The notes below the pieces were generated by a model. It did not search any database. It was not told where the DNA came from and saw nothing but the letters and a program-made list of their open reading frames with translations. From Candidatus Nitrosoglobus terrae (lineage in GTDB: Bacteria > Pseudomonadota > Gammaproteobacteria > Nitrosococcales > Nitrosococcaceae), in contig NZ_AP014836.1 in assembly GCF_002356115.1 (NCBI RefSeq), positions 1,579,091-1,643,090 of the forward strand: 64,000 bases of DNA, given 5' to 3'. Below are positions 44,257-55,055 of this stretch, one piece after another; within the stretch, counting starts at the first letter, position 1, and each line of letters opens with the position of its first letter. Position numbers and translations under genes: made by a program.

Positions 44257-45567
44257 TTAATCCAGAGTCTCTAGTCGAATTCGTACTATTTTCCCTTCAA
44301 TGGATTCTAGTGCCTCAATCCGGCAAATTGCCTGATTCATATTTCGCTCTAATACCGGCTGAGTCAACATGATAATAGGAACATAGCTCTCCCCAAAGGC
44401 CGGCTCTTTTTGCAAAACTGCCTCAATACTAATACCTTGTTCCCCCAATATATAAGTAATTTCTGCAAGTACGCCTGGGCGATCTATAGCTTGCATACGT
44501 AAATAATAGGCTGTTTTAGCCTCTTCCATCGAAAGAATTGGGATTTCTACCAGCGCATCAGGCTGAAAAGCAAGGTGGGGTACTCTATTTTCTGGATCAG
44601 AAGTCAAAGCGCGCACCACCTCTATCAAATCAGCAATCACTGCAGAAGCTGTGGGCTCAGAACCAGCCCCTGGCCCATAATAAAGGGTTGATCCTACCGC
44701 ATCACCCTTTACCACAATTCCGTTCATTACCCCATCTACATTAGCAATTAAACGGCGATATGGAATTAGGGTAGGGTGCACCCTAACCTCAATGCCTATT
44801 TCTCCCCGTCGAGCAATACCCATATGTTTGATTCGATAACCCAGTTGATCAGCATAATCAATATCCTCGCGAGTAATCGTACAAATACCTTCGGTATATA
44901 CTTGTTCAAATTGCAATGGGATACCAAAAGCGATAGAGGCTAAAATTGTCATTTTATGGGCAGCATCAATACCCTCTATATCAAAAGCTGGATTTGCCTC
45001 AGCATAACCACGCTGCTGAGCATCTAACAATGCCTCAGCAAAACTGCATCCTTTATCCTGCATCTCTGTCAAGATAAAGTTATTGGTACCATTGACGATC
45101 CCAGCCACCCACTCAATACGATTACCTGCTAGACCTTCTCGTAGCGCTTTGATAATCGGAATACCTCCACCTACCGCCGCTTCAAAAGCAACCATCACCC
45201 CTGCTTTCTGGGCAGCTGCAAAAATCTCATTACCGTGAAGTGCAATTAATGCCTTATTTGCCGTAACTACATGCTTACCTTGGGTAATCGCCTCAAGCAC
45301 TAGATGGTAAGCTAAATCAACTCCTCCCATCAGTTCCACAACCACTTCCACTTGCGGGTTGATCACCACTTCCCGTGGATTAGTGGTTAGCCTAATATTC
45401 TCTATCTTACAGCTACGATCCTTGTAAAGGTCACGAGTAGCCGCCCAGCAAATCTGAATACCCCGCCCAGCACGGCGGGCAATTTCCCCAGCATTACGCG
45501 AGAGCACATTCACTGTGCCGCTACCCACTGTTCCTAAGCCTAGTAACCCTATCTTAACCGGTTCCAA
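44257..45567 (-). CDS. hom: Homoserine dehydrogenase with C-terminal ACT domain
   Basis: Reduces aspartate semialdehyde to homoserine. At 436 residues it starts with the Rossmann fold (IGLLGLGTVGSGTVNVLSRN). The catalytic region includes VTANKALIALHG, FEAAVGGGIPIIKALREGL and GIVNGTNNFILTEM, and ALLDAQQRGYAEANPAFDIE is the family signature. The C-terminal ACT domain, opening with YYLRMQAIDRPGVLAEITYI, is expected to bind threonine for feedback inhibition. Monofunctional: no aspartokinase domain. Confidence 0.96.
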   Translation of the reverse strand: MEPVKIGLLGLGTVGSGTVNVLSRNAGEIARRAGRGIQICWAATRDLYKDRSCKIENIRLTTNPREVVINPQVEVVVELMGGVDLAYHLVLEAITQGKHVVTANKALIALHGNEIFAAAQKAGVMVAFEAAVGGGIPIIKALREGLAGNRIEWVAGIVNGTNNFILTEMQDKGCSFAEALLDAQQRGYAEANPAFDIEGIDAAHKMTILASIAFGIPLQFEQVYTEGICTITREDIDYADQLGYRIKHMGIARRGEIGIEVRVHPTLIPYRRLIANVDGVMNGIVVKGDAVGSTLYYGPGAGSEPTASAVIADLIEVVRALTSDPENRVPHLAFQPDALVEIPILSMEEAKTAYYLRMQAIDRPGVLAEITYILGEQGISIEAVLQKEPAFGESYVPIIMLTQPVLERNMNQAICRIEALESIEGKIVRIRLETLD

Positions 45568-45602
45568 TAAATTTCCTCTTTGATCAAGTAATTAAATATT
45601 TA

Positions 45603-46781
45603 TTAAGCGCGCTTAAACATCTGTCGAATTCCGCGAATAGCTTGGCGAGTACGGTGTTCGTTTTCAATTAGACTAAAACGAACATAACTGTCACCGTAGG
45701 TACCAAAACCAACCCCAGGAGATACAGCTACCTTAGCTTCATTTAGCAGTTTTTTAGAAAACTCTAAAGAACCTAAGTGGCAGAATGGCTCTGGAATAGG
45801 TGCCCAAACAAACATCGTTGCCTTTGGCAATTCTATTTGCCAACCTATATCAGAGAGTCCTTGGCACAAAACATCACGGCGTTTTTGATAAATTTCACAA
45901 ATTCCTTTGACGCAATCCTGAGGACCCTCTAAGGCAGTAATAGCCGCTACCTGAATAGGAGTAAATGTGCCATAATCTAAATAAGACTTCAGGCGCGCTA
46001 AAGCGGCAACCAATATTGAATTACCGCACATAAATCCCACTCGCCAACCTGGCATATTATAAGTTTTTGATAACGAATAGAACTCTACAGCAATATCTTT
46101 AGCTCCTGGTATCTGTAAAATTGAGGGGGCATAGTAATCATCAAATACGATCTCAGCATAGGCAAGATCATGTACAACCCATAGGTTGTACTCACGAGCT
46201 ATGGCAACCACCTGTTCAAAGAAAGGCAGATCTACGCACCAAGCAGTTGGGTTAGCCGGAAAATTAAGCACCAACATCTTGGGTCGAGGCCAAGTATCTT
46301 TAATAGCCTTTTCTAATTCAGTAAAAAATTCCTCTCCTGATATAAGCGGAACATGGCGTATATCAGCGCCAGCAATCACAACCCCATAAGGATGAATAGG
46401 ATAGGCTGGGCTAGGGACTAAAACAGCATCTCCTGGACCTAAAGTTGCCAGCGCCAAATGCGCTAACCCTTCTTTTGATCCTATAGTCACAATAGCTTCA
46501 CTTTCAGGATCTAACTCTATATTATAGCGTCGGCGATACCAATGACAGATAGCCCGCCGCAACCGAGGAATACCCCGTGAGACGGAATAGCGATGAGTAT
46601 CTGGGCGTTGCGCAGCTTCTACCAGCTTATCTACAATATGCTTCGGGGTAGCATGATCCGGGTTGCCCATTCCAAAATCAATAATATCCTCTCCTCGAGC
46701 ACGAGCCTTAGTCTTTAATTCATTGACAATATTAAAAACATAAGGTGGGAGACGTTGAATACGCGGAAATTCCTTAATCAA
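45603..46781 (-). CDS. alaC: Alanine/glutamate-type aminotransferase AlaC
   Basis: Class I PLP aminotransferase of 392 residues. [18 protein letters not shown] near the N-terminus and [18 protein letters not shown] are typical of the AlaC/YfdZ group. The PLP lysine is in [32 protein letters not shown] carries the Asn that contacts the PLP. It lies 36 bp upstream of hom, an order (alaC-hom-thrC) common in gammaproteobacteria. Confidence 0.92.
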   Translation of the reverse strand: MIKEFPRIQRLPPYVFNIVNELKTKARARGEDIIDFGMGNPDHATPKHIVDKLVEAAQRPDTHRYSVSRGIPRLRRAICHWYRRRYNIELDPESEAIVTIGSKEGLAHLALATLGPGDAVLVPSPAYPIHPYGVVIAGADIRHVPLISGEEFFTELEKAIKDTWPRPKMLVLNFPANPTAWCVDLPFFEQVVAIAREYNLWVVHDLAYAEIVFDDYYAPSILQIPGAKDIAVEFYSLSKTYNMPGWRVGFMCGNSILVAALARLKSYLDYGTFTPIQVAAITALEGPQDCVKGICEIYQKRRDVLCQGLSDIGWQIELPKATMFVWAPIPEPFCHLGSLEFSKKLLNEAKVAVSPGVGFGTYGDSYVRFSLIENEHRTRQAIRGIRQMFKRA

Positions 46782-46901
46782 TCTACATTACCTACTCACC
46801 AAATGGTGCAACCTTAATAAATAATATTCTAAAAAGATAAGCGGTCAAAAATACTGTGTGAGGAAAAAAAGTGTCAAAGGAAAGACATTCTAAACCTTTA
46901 A

Positions 46902-47819
46902 TTAATTATTTTTGTAACCAAAGCTATGCAATAAATGCTCATTATCTGGCCATCCTTCGCGAACTTTAACCCATAGTTTCAAATAAACTTTACGCTCAAA
47001 CATTTTTTCCATGGCAATACGAGCCTCATAACCCACTTGCTTAAGTCTTTCCCCTTCCTTTCCAATTACAATAGCTTTTTGCCCAAGCCGTTCAACATAA
47101 ATTACTGCTGCAATCCGATAAAGATTTTGCTCTTCCTCAAAAGATTCCACCATCACCGTAAGCACATAGGGTAACTCTTGCCCTAGGTGGCGAATTAATT
47201 TCTCACGGATGAATTCTGCTGCTAAAAAACGTTCGTTGCGGTCTGTTACTTGATCCTCAGGGTATATCATTGGCCCTTCTGGTAGCAGTTCAACAACTTT
47301 TCTCTCTAATGCCGATATATTATCTCCTTTCCAAGCTGATATAGGAACAATCGCTGTAAATTCCATTTTCCTAGAGATCTGTTCTATCATTGGCAGCAAC
47401 AATTTCTTATCAGTTAATCGATCTATTTTATTAAGAACAAGGACAATAGGAATTGTACATTTAGCCAATCGCCGTAAGATCCATTCATCATCTTTAGTAA
47501 ACCGATTAGCCTCTACAATAAATAAAATTAAGTCTACTTCTTCAATCGTAGAATCTGCTGACTGATTTAAATATCTATTTATTAATCGACGTTCTTTATC
47601 TTGAAAACCTGGAGTATCCACATAAAGCACCTGAGCTCTAGGCAGAGTTTTAATCCCTAAAATCCGATGCCGTGTTGTCTGTGGTCGATGGGCAGTAATA
47701 CTTACTTTCTGGCCTAAAATATGATTAAGTAGAGTTGATTTACCTACGTTAGGACGACCAATAAGCGCAGCATAACCACAGCGGATATTGTTATCTTCCT
47801 TAATAAGCCCTTCAGTCAT
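46902..47819 (-). CDS. era: GTPase Era
   Basis: Essential GTPase that binds 16S rRNA during 30S assembly. At 305 residues the G1 motif reads GRPNVGKSTLLN, G3 DTPGF and G4 NKID. The C-terminal KH domain includes VIGKEGERLKQVGYEARIAM and KVYLKLWVKVREGW. It overlaps the end of rnc by 8 bp. The recO and pdxJ genes that often follow era are absent here; alaC follows instead. Confidence 0.97.
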   Translation of the reverse strand: MTEGLIKEDNNIRCGYAALIGRPNVGKSTLLNHILGQKVSITAHRPQTTRHRILGIKTLPRAQVLYVDTPGFQDKERRLINRYLNQSADSTIEEVDLILFIVEANRFTKDDEWILRRLAKCTIPIVLVLNKIDRLTDKKLLLPMIEQISRKMEFTAIVPISAWKGDNISALERKVVELLPEGPMIYPEDQVTDRNERFLAAEFIREKLIRHLGQELPYVLTVMVESFEEEQNLYRIAAVIYVERLGQKAIVIGKEGERLKQVGYEARIAMEKMFERKVYLKLWVKVREGWPDNEHLLHSFGYKNN

Positions 47820-48504
47820 CCGTGTTCTTATCTCTTAATAATAATAGCTCTAAAATCTGAGTTGCTGCATCCTGTTCAGCCTTACGTCGGCTATAACCAG
47901 TACCTATTCTAGATGGAAAGTTATCTATAATACATTGAACTTGGAAAATCCGCTCGTGAGACTCCCCGCTAACCGCATTTATTCGATAATCCGGCAAGGG
48001 TAGCTGCCGAGCTTGAAGATACTCCTGAAGACGAGTTTTAGGATCTTTAAGCACGGATTCACTAGTCAGCGCTGCTAATCGATCACGATAGAGCAACTCT
48101 ATTAACTGGCGGCAAGCTTCTAAGCCATTATCCAAGTAAATAGCGCCTATCACCGCTTCAAAAGCATCTGCAAGTATCGAAGTACGATAGCAACCCCCAC
48201 TTTTTAATTCACCCAGACCTAGAACTAAGTAACTCCCTATTTCAAGCTCTCGGGCTAGCTCTGCTAGGCTATCTTCCTTAACTAAAGTTGATCTAATTCG
48301 ACTTAATTTTCCCTCTTGCGCTTCAGGAAAGTAACCATAGAGGAGATCAGCAATGATAAAATTTAGAATTGAATCCCCTAGAAACTCCAAGCGTTCATTA
48401 TTTTCTTTAGCAGCGCTACGGTGAGTCATTGCTTGCAGTAACAAAGCAGGATTTTTGAAATGATACCCTAATTTTTGACTCAGCTGTTTTAAACTTTTAG
48501 CCAT
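47812..48504 (-). CDS. rnc: Ribonuclease III
   Basis: Double-strand-specific endoribonuclease for rRNA processing. At 230 residues the catalytic signature is NERLEFLGDSILNFIIADLL, with the second acidic site in DAFEAVIGAIYLDNGL. A C-terminal dsRNA-binding domain begins near residue 155 (DPKTRLQEYLQARQLPLPDY). It overlaps era. Confidence 0.97.
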   Translation of the reverse strand: MAKSLKQLSQKLGYHFKNPALLLQAMTHRSAAKENNERLEFLGDSILNFIIADLLYGYFPEAQEGKLSRIRSTLVKEDSLAELARELEIGSYLVLGLGELKSGGCYRTSILADAFEAVIGAIYLDNGLEACRQLIELLYRDRLAALTSESVLKDPKTRLQEYLQARQLPLPDYRINAVSGESHERIFQVQCIIDNFPSRIGTGYSRRKAEQDAATQILELLLLRDKNTDD

Positions 48505-48610
48505 TAGGGGAAAAACATCAATTTATACGTTGAACAACAAAAACATATAATCAGTAAGGTTTTTACTACCCGTACTCACTCTTAGGTATAAATGAGTACT
48601 TTATTTATTA

Positions 48611-49429
48611 TTAATTTATCGATTTTCCGATACGTCCCCAAATAACCCCTCCCTGATCCCAGCGCCAGCTCATCCAAACCATAAACGCTTTGCCTACTAA
48701 ATTCTCTTCTGGCACCACTCCCCAAAAACGGCTATCATTACTCCGATCTCGATTATCTCCCATCATAAAATAATGACCATTAGGCACCTCATACTCACCT
48801 TCCCCAAGAATAATTCCTGGGTTAACTACAACCTGATGATCCTTATCTCCAAAATACTCAATCCGAAGCTCATCAGGGTAACCATATGAATGATCCTCTT
48901 GATAGTAAGGCCCCGTGACCTCTTGCCGCATAGGCTCATTATTAATATAAATAGTTTTATTAACATAATTAATGCGATCACCTGGTAACCCAACTACTCG
49001 CTTAATATAGTCGACGCTAGGATTCTTAGGGTAACGAAACACAACCACGTCACCTCGATGGGGCTCATCCATATTGATAATTTTTTTATTGATAACAGGT
49101 AATCGAAACCCATAAACAAATTTATTTACTAGAATAAAATCTCCAACCATAAGTGTTGGAATCATAGATCCTGAAGGGATACGAAAGGGCTCTACTAAAA
49201 AGGAGCGCAATACTAAAACAGTAAATATGATAGGAAAAAAGGAGCGTGCATACTCTACTAATAGAGGCTCCTTAATAGACCCTATCGCAGTAGATTCATG
49301 AGCTACATCTGAACCTATTCTAGCCACTGCTTTCCGCCGCGCAGGTGCCCATAGCCACGCATCTAAAGCCCAAATCATTCCTGTAATTGCGGCAGCAATT
49401 ACCATCATTGTAGGAAAATCAAAACTCAT
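48611..49429 (-). CDS. lepB: Signal peptidase I
   Basis: Inner-membrane serine protease that removes signal peptides. The Ser-Lys dyad is in EPFRIPSGSMIPTLMVGDF (Ser) and YIKRVVGLPGDRINYVN (Lys). MGDNRDRSNDSRFWG is the C-terminal signature. Two N-terminal hydrophobic segments anchor it. I use the ATG at 49427-49429 (272 residues) because AAGGG lies 12 bases upstream. A TTG three codons earlier would sit too close to that site. lepA precedes it, the usual order. Confidence 0.96.
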   Translation of the reverse strand: MSFDFPTMMVIAAAITGMIWALDAWLWAPARRKAVARIGSDVAHESTAIGSIKEPLLVEYARSFFPIIFTVLVLRSFLVEPFRIPSGSMIPTLMVGDFILVNKFVYGFRLPVINKKIINMDEPHRGDVVVFRYPKNPSVDYIKRVVGLPGDRINYVNKTIYINNEPMRQEVTGPYYQEDHSYGYPDELRIEYFGDKDHQVVVNPGIILGEGEYEVPNGHYFMMGDNRDRSNDSRFWGVVPEENLVGKAFMVWMSWRWDQGGVIWGRIGKSIN

Positions 49430-49494
49430 TAGAAACAACTACCCTTATTTACAAAACCAGAATCTAAAAAACCCTAATCAGCGTCAAACTTATT

Positions 49495-51294
49495 TTAGGA
49501 AAGCTTTTTCCCTACTTTTAATACTGCCAAAAATGCCTCCTGGGGTATTTCTACCGATCCTACCTGTTTCATGCGTTTTTTACCTGCCTTTTGTTTTTCT
49601 AGTAACTTACGCTTACGGGTAATATCACCTCCATAACATTTAGCGGTTACATTTTTACGTAAAGCCTTTACCGTCGTACGGGCAATGATATGCGCCCCAA
49701 TTGCAGCCTGAATAGCAATATCAAATAGCTGTCGTGGAATAAGCTCCCTCATTTTTTCAGCCAGCTCTCGCCCTCTATAGTAGGCCTGATCTCGATGAAC
49801 GATAAGCGAAAGAGCGTCTACTTGCTCGCTATTAATCAATAAATCCAATTTTACTAAATCAGCTGCTTGAAAACGTAAAAAATGATAATCAAGGGAAGCA
49901 TAACCCCGGCTTACAGATTTAAGGCGTTCGAAAAAATCAAGCACTACTTCACTTAAAGGTAATTCATAGTGAAGTAAAATCTGATTCCCTAAATACTGCA
50001 GTCGCTTTTGTACTCCTCGCTTCTCCTCACAAAGACCAATAACAGCACCAACATGCTGCTGAGGTACCAAGATATCAGCTTGAATAATAGGTTCACGAAT
50101 TTCAGCAATATATCCAGGATCAGGCAGTAAAGAGGGATTATCAATGGGTAAGACCTCACCCTTATGAGTCAATATTTCATAAACTACTGTGGGGGCCGTA
50201 GTAATGAGATCTACGTTATATTCTCGCTCTAGTCGCTCTTGCACAATTTCCATATGTAGCATACCCAAGAAACCACAACGAAAACCAAAACCTAAGGCTT
50301 GTGAAGTTTCCGGCTCATAAAATAAAGCTGCATCATTAAGGCGAAGTTTGGCAAGTGCTTCTCGAAGATCTTCATAGCCATCAGAATTTACAGGAAATAG
50401 CCCAGCAAAAACTTGGGGCTTCACAGGCTTAAATCCAGGCAGCGACTTAATCGCTGGTTGCCCAGCATGAGTCAAAGTATCCCCTACTGGCGCTCCATTG
50501 ACCTCCTTGATTCCAGCAATCACATAGCCTACTCCGCCAGCAGAAAGTTGCTCAATTTCCTGGCGCCTAGGGGTGAAAAAGCCTATTTTTTCTACTTGAT
50601 AATACTGCCCAGTAGACATAACCATAATCTTATCCTTAAGTTTAAGGCTACCATCCACGACCCGTACTAGAGAAATAACGCCTAAGTAATTATCAAACCA
50701 AGAATCAATGATAAGCGCTCGCAAAGGCGCGGCGGGATCACCCTTAGGCGGAGGAATACGCTCAATGAGCGCTTCCAGCACTTCCTCAATTCCTTGCCCC
50801 GTTTTAGCACTCACCTGTAGGGCATGACTAGCATCTAATCCAATAATTTCTTCAATTTCTTGACATACTTTCTCAGGATCTGCCGAAGGAAGATCAATTT
50901 TATTAAGCACAGGGACTACTTCCAAGCCTTGCTCAATCGCCGTATAGCAATTAGCAACACTCTGGGCTTCAACACCTTGAGAAGCATCAACAATTAATAA
51001 AGCCCCTTCGCAAGCGGCCAATGATCGGGACACCTCATAAGAAAAATCTACGTGCCCTGGGGTATCAATAAAATTCAGCTCATAATTCTCTCCGCTACGC
51101 CCTTGGTAACGTAAAGAGACACTATGCGCTTTAATCGTAATCCCTCGTTCACGTTCAAGATCCATAGAATCCAAAACCTGATGATCCATCTCACGTTCGC
51201 TCAACCCGCCACAAATCTGTATAAAGCGATCAGCTATTGTAGATTTACCATGATCAATATGAGCGATAATGGAGAAGTTTCGAATATTCTTCAT
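49495..51294 (-). CDS. lepA: Elongation factor 4 (LepA), ribosomal back-translocase
   Basis: A 599-residue translational GTPase. G1 [16 protein letters not shown]3 [17 protein letters not shown]4 [10 protein letters not shown]. The LepA-specific C-terminal domain ends with [20 protein letters not shown] and [20 protein letters not shown]. It lies in the mucD-lepA-lepB-rnc-era run. The gap to mucD is about 130 bp, so a separate promoter is possible. Confidence 0.98.
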   Translation of the reverse strand: MKNIRNFSIIAHIDHGKSTIADRFIQICGGLSEREMDHQVLDSMDLERERGITIKAHSVSLRYQGRSGENYELNFIDTPGHVDFSYEVSRSLAACEGALLIVDASQGVEAQSVANCYTAIEQGLEVVPVLNKIDLPSADPEKVCQEIEEIIGLDASHALQVSAKTGQGIEEVLEALIERIPPPKGDPAAPLRALIIDSWFDNYLGVISLVRVVDGSLKLKDKIMVMSTGQYYQVEKIGFFTPRRQEIEQLSAGGVGYVIAGIKEVNGAPVGDTLTHAGQPAIKSLPGFKPVKPQVFAGLFPVNSDGYEDLREALAKLRLNDAALFYEPETSQALGFGFRCGFLGMLHMEIVQERLEREYNVDLITTAPTVVYEILTHKGEVLPIDNPSLLPDPGYIAEIREPIIQADILVPQQHVGAVIGLCEEKRGVQKRLQYLGNQILLHYELPLSEVVLDFFERLKSVSRGYASLDYHFLRFQAADLVKLDLLINSEQVDALSLIVHRDQAYYRGRELAEKMRELIPRQLFDIAIQAAIGAHIIARTTVKALRKNVTAKCYGGDITRKRKLLEKQKAGKKRMKQVGSVEIPQEAFLAVLKVGKKLS

Positions 51295-51422
51295 GCTGCA
51301 GCAGGTAAAATAAACATTAGCTATAAAACAAAATACCGGCCAAAGACCCTTGTTTAACCGGCATCTTAATTATAGATTTTGATAAAAATCTTTGTATTAT
51401 TTCATTTAGGCAACGAGTAGCC

Positions 51423-52844
51423 CTAACTATTCTTCGGTATTTTTATGGCAATAAAAGAAGTACTCTGTCCTCGCTGTAGCAGCATCGGCACAGTTTTACC
51501 TGAAGGAAGTTTTTCCACTACACCTTTGAATTGTTTAATATCTTTTATCTGAGTATCATTAATGCTTAGCAAAATATCACCGCTTTGAACTCCAGCCTCA
51601 GAAGCGGGTCCCTCTGTTACATTGATAACCTGTATACCCGAGTCCAAATTTAACTGCGCCCGTTTTTCAGTACTCAGATCAGCGACCTCAAGAGAGAGCC
51701 GTTTTTCAATAATTTGCCCTGGTTTACCAACAGCCTTCTGCAGTTCTCCTTCTTCTGGCAGCTCGCCAATCTTGATTTTAAGCGTCTTTTGAGCACCACT
51801 TCGTAAAACCTGAACATTAATAGTCTGGCCTACCTTTGCTAGCCCAACTAAGGGTGGTAGTGCCGAGGATTGAGGTACCGGCTTTCCATCAAAGCTAAGA
51901 ATAATATCACCTACTTGGACTCCCCCTGCAGCCGCTGGACTACCAAGTAATATCTTAGCGACTAAAGCACCTTGCGGTTTTTCCAACCCAAAGGATTCAG
52001 CCAATTCTCGAGTTACATCTTGAATTATCACTCCAAGCCAGCCACGAGTCACCTGTCCTTTTTCCTTAAGCTGCGCTACAGCCTCCATCGCCACATCAAT
52101 GGGTATCGCAAAGGAAAGACCCATAAATCCACCGGTACGACTATAAATTTGAGAATTAATCCCTATCACCTCTCCTGCTAAATTAAAGAGTGGGCCACCC
52201 GAATTTCCAGGGTTAATTGCCACATCTGTTTGAATAAACGGTATATAGCTTTCCTCTGGCAAGCTCCTTCCAAGCGCGCTAATGATCCCCGCTGTAGCTG
52301 AGTACTCAAAACCAAAAGGCGATCCAATAGCCAATACCCATTCACCTACTTTAAGATCACGCGAGTTACCATGTTTTAGCGTTGGTAATCCTTCCGTCCC
52401 TACTTTTAACAGTGCAAGATCGCTACGTTCATCGCTACCTATTACCTTAGCCTCTAATTCTCTACGATCATTGAGGCGTACGATGATCGTATCAGCATCA
52501 CGGATAACATGGTAATTGGTGATAATGTATCCATCCGATGAAATAATAAACCCTGATCCTAAAGAATGAGTTTCAAATTTTTGCTGACCCTCATCTCCTC
52601 CTTGATCGCCAAAAAAGTGGCGAAAAAAATCATCAAATGGGGTTCCTTTTGGAAACTGATGTAATCCACGCGGAAAGCCAGGTCCGCTTCGAGTAACCTT
52701 TTGAGTAGTACTAATATTCACTACTGCAGGGCTATTTTTTTTCACTAACTCAGTAAAATCTGGTAATCCTTCCGCCTGCACGCCGCTTATTATCAGTAAC
52801 AGTGCTATAAAAAACACCCATTGCTTACCCAAAAAAATCTTCAT
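51423..52844 (-). CDS. mucD: Periplasmic serine endoprotease MucD/DegQ family
   Basis: HtrA-type protease that degrades misfolded envelope proteins. The catalytic triad is in ITNYHVIRDAD (His), DERSDLALLKV (Asp) and NPGNSGGPLFN (Ser). Two PDZ domains follow (from about 265 and 375). I use the ATG at 52842-52844, giving 473 residues and a clean signal peptide (MKIFLGKQWVFFIALLLIIS, cleavage after VQA), because GGGAG lies five bases upstream. The longer TTG-started frame is less likely. It follows rseC, as in the Pseudomonas algU operon. Confidence 0.96.
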   Translation of the reverse strand: MKIFLGKQWVFFIALLLIISGVQAEGLPDFTELVKKNSPAVVNISTTQKVTRSGPGFPRGLHQFPKGTPFDDFFRHFFGDQGGDEGQQKFETHSLGSGFIISSDGYIITNYHVIRDADTIIVRLNDRRELEAKVIGSDERSDLALLKVGTEGLPTLKHGNSRDLKVGEWVLAIGSPFGFEYSATAGIISALGRSLPEESYIPFIQTDVAINPGNSGGPLFNLAGEVIGINSQIYSRTGGFMGLSFAIPIDVAMEAVAQLKEKGQVTRGWLGVIIQDVTRELAESFGLEKPQGALVAKILLGSPAAAGGVQVGDIILSFDGKPVPQSSALPPLVGLAKVGQTINVQVLRSGAQKTLKIKIGELPEEGELQKAVGKPGQIIEKRLSLEVADLSTEKRAQLNLDSGIQVINVTEGPASEAGVQSGDILLSINDTQIKDIKQFKGVVEKLPSGKTVPMLLQRGQSTSFIAIKIPKNS

Positions 52845-52948
52845 ACTAGCTCCCAATATTTACCGCTTAGGAAAAATAATTTATTAGTAAATTAAAATTT
52901 TATCTTAAATACTGCCCTAGATCTCTTAATACTGAGGCTAAAGGAGAA

Positions 52949-53440
52949 TTATGGATAATCATCTATAATAATTTTATTTTGCACAACTATCCTTTTCAGG
53001 ATGCATAATTTTAAGCTCAAAACCTGTCCCAATTTTATATGTCTCATCCCTAAGACTCCTCCTAATAACCCTCCAAGGCTTAGCCATATCACTATATTCT
53101 CACCACTACCAAAATATTGAACTAGGATTTCGCCTAATCCAGCACCTAAAAACATGATCAGTAGTGGCATTATATAAAGTAAGAAAGCATTTAAAAGAAA
53201 TGCTTTTCCAGAAATTCCTACAATAACACTCTCCCCTATTTCTGCCCCTATTGGGTTAAATGCCTTTATTATCATAGGCTTTTTTATTAGATATCTCGTA
53301 ATTTCTCTGGTACCGCATTCATTACTAGCAACGCAAAAATTACAGCCAATATCCTGCACTTTCTCAACCCAAGCGTATGTTGCATCCGTTGCTACTACAC
53401 GGGCTTTCTCTACAATCACACCTGAGGATTTAATCAGCAC
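52949..53440 (-). CDS. rseC: SoxR-reducing/sigma-E regulator family protein RseC (MucC)
   Basis: A 163-residue inner-membrane protein. The N-terminal cytoplasmic part carries the family's cysteine cluster (IGCNFCVASNECGTREI). Two transmembrane helices follow in the middle (FLLNAFLLYIMPLLIMFLGA and IVIWLSLGGLLGGVLGM). RseC modulates the sigma-E pathway and SoxR reduction. It overlaps the end of mucB by 11 bp. Confidence 0.9.
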   Translation of the reverse strand: MLIKSSGVIVEKARVVATDATYAWVEKVQDIGCNFCVASNECGTREITRYLIKKPMIIKAFNPIGAEIGESVIVGISGKAFLLNAFLLYIMPLLIMFLGAGLGEILVQYFGSGENIVIWLSLGGLLGGVLGMRHIKLGQVLSLKLCILKRIVVQNKIIIDDYP

Positions 53441-54455
53441 TGGAGTTAATATAATGGATGGATTTACCGATTCGCTCCACCGTCGTATGGGGAACCTCTC
53501 CCACTATGGTTAAATTATGAAGCGCCTGAATAATACCATAGGCGTTCACCGCTCCCATGCTCGAAAAACCACGTAAATAGCTTTGATGATCCTCCATAAT
53601 AGGCTCAATAAATACCGACACCGAGCCTAACCCGTCTGAGTAAGCAAAATGCTCTACAGGCGCTTGGCTATTAGGTAGTAGGTGTTTGCCGTGAGCAACT
53701 AAAGTAAAGCCTTCAGGCACCCAATCAACCTCCCATTTACTTTCATAGTCACTGGCTTCAACCTTCAATGGTTTACTTTGGCGGCATGAAGTTTTTTTTC
53801 CTGCTACTGTCGGCAACAAATCAGTATCTTCAATTTTTTCGCGCAACAGTACTGAGGTAAACATGATTTGCTCTAGTGTACCACCTTCCTTTCCTATCAT
53901 AGTAGTCTTCAGCAATAGCCCAGTTTCACTATCCACCCATAAGCGATAGCCATACCGATATTGATCTATAGGGGTAATAATCACCCGTTGCGCACTTCTT
54001 CCCGCAACTCGATCCATTCCTCCTATGGAAAATTGATAGTGATCACCTATCACCTTTAATTTAGTCGACCAGCGCTTTGGAAAGTAATTTTTATCGTGGA
54101 AATTTTCACCTCTAGCAGATCCTGTTTTATTATCAGGAAACACACAAGTCACTAGCCCATTATTACGGATAATCTCTTGTGGCATGCCATTAAGGGAAAT
54201 CAAACGATCATACTCTCCAAGCTCATCTGCCTTATGGATAATACGAACAGCTTCCAACTGACTATCTCGTAAATAAACAAAAACCCCTTTGTAGTTAAGG
54301 GATTTGGAGGCTTGCTCCACTCCGTTAATTAATTGTAATGCAGTATCGGATTCATTGGCTATTGCTAAGGAAGATATCATCAGGGCTACTAAGAACACTG
54401 AAGAAAATTCCCAATAGGAATTACCTAGGGTTTTCATAAAACACGATACGCCCAT
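53430..54455 (-). CDS. mucB: Sigma-E factor regulatory protein MucB/RseB
   Basis: Periplasmic protein that binds the anti-sigma factor MucA/RseA and shields it from proteolysis until envelope stress. At 341 residues a signal peptide ends around ISSLAIA. The N-terminal LolA-like domain starts near LNYKGVFVYLRDSQLEAVRI, and the C-terminal domain includes WEVDWVPEGFTLVAHGKHLL. The first ATG (54453-54455) has AGGA ten bases upstream and overlaps mucA by 35 bp; a second ATG six codons later is possible. Confidence 0.93.
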   Translation of the reverse strand: MGVSCFMKTLGNSYWEFSSVFLVALMISSLAIANESDTALQLINGVEQASKSLNYKGVFVYLRDSQLEAVRIIHKADELGEYDRLISLNGMPQEIIRNNGLVTCVFPDNKTGSARGENFHDKNYFPKRWSTKLKVIGDHYQFSIGGMDRVAGRSAQRVIITPIDQYRYGYRLWVDSETGLLLKTTMIGKEGGTLEQIMFTSVLLREKIEDTDLLPTVAGKKTSCRQSKPLKVEASDYESKWEVDWVPEGFTLVAHGKHLLPNSQAPVEHFAYSDGLGSVSVFIEPIMEDHQSYLRGFSSMGAVNAYGIIQALHNLTIVGEVPHTTVERIGKSIHYINSSAD

Positions 54456-54993
54456 AACGAAGCATTCCTGGCATATTAATATACTCAGTATGATTAACCA
54501 AATAAGTATTTAAACGCTCCTTAACCCCCCGATCTAAAACCGCTGCAGGATGATTATTTTCTAAAGCAGATATTGTTTGAAAATTGGAAATAACTTGAGG
54601 TGAACCGTTTATAGCCTGAGGTTCTAATGGGATCGGTTTGCTCATTAACGCCTGTATTCCCAGTACTGTAACTGCGCTTAATGATGCGGCTAAGGCAAGG
54701 CTTGCTAGATATTGCCACTTTAGATAGACTTGCTTAGAGATGTCTTTACTACGATATTGTTTTACTGCCAGCGACTCATCATCTGGGGTATAAGAAATCT
54801 TCATGGCTAGATGCTGTAAAGATATCTCTGGTAGGTGATCATGCATAGAATCCCTAGCTAAATGATAGGCCAACCAGCGTCTACGTACTTCCTTTTGGGT
54901 TTTAAACGCTAAGAGTACTGACTTTATTTCTCTAGATGGTAGTTCTCCATCCATTAAAGCTGATAATTGCTCATTAGTTTTATCATTCATCAC
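54421..54993 (-). CDS. mucA: Anti-sigma-E factor MucA/RseA
   Basis: Inner-membrane anti-sigma factor. At 190 residues the N-terminal cytoplasmic domain NEQLSALMDGELPSREI, with RRRWLAYHLARDSMHDHL, binds RpoE. A single transmembrane segment (YLASLALAASLSAVTVLG, about residues 90-110) precedes the periplasmic part that contacts MucB. Regulated proteolysis of this protein releases RpoE. It starts 62 bp after rpoE. Confidence 0.94.
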   Translation of the reverse strand: MMNDKTNEQLSALMDGELPSREIKSVLLAFKTQKEVRRRWLAYHLARDSMHDHLPEISLQHLAMKISYTPDDESLAVKQYRSKDISKQVYLKWQYLASLALAASLSAVTVLGIQALMSKPIPLEPQAINGSPQVISNFQTISALENNHPAAVLDRGVKERLNTYLVNHTEYINMPGMLRYGRIVFYENPR

Positions 54994-55055
54994 GACTTCA
55001 ACCCTCTATAATCCATTAATACTATTAGGGCAATAAATACCCTCAAATAATTAAT

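Noticed and set aside
45568..45602. Threonine attenuator or riboswitch before hom
   Set aside because: Only 35 bp separate alaC and hom, with no leader peptide rich in Thr/Ile and no hairpins.
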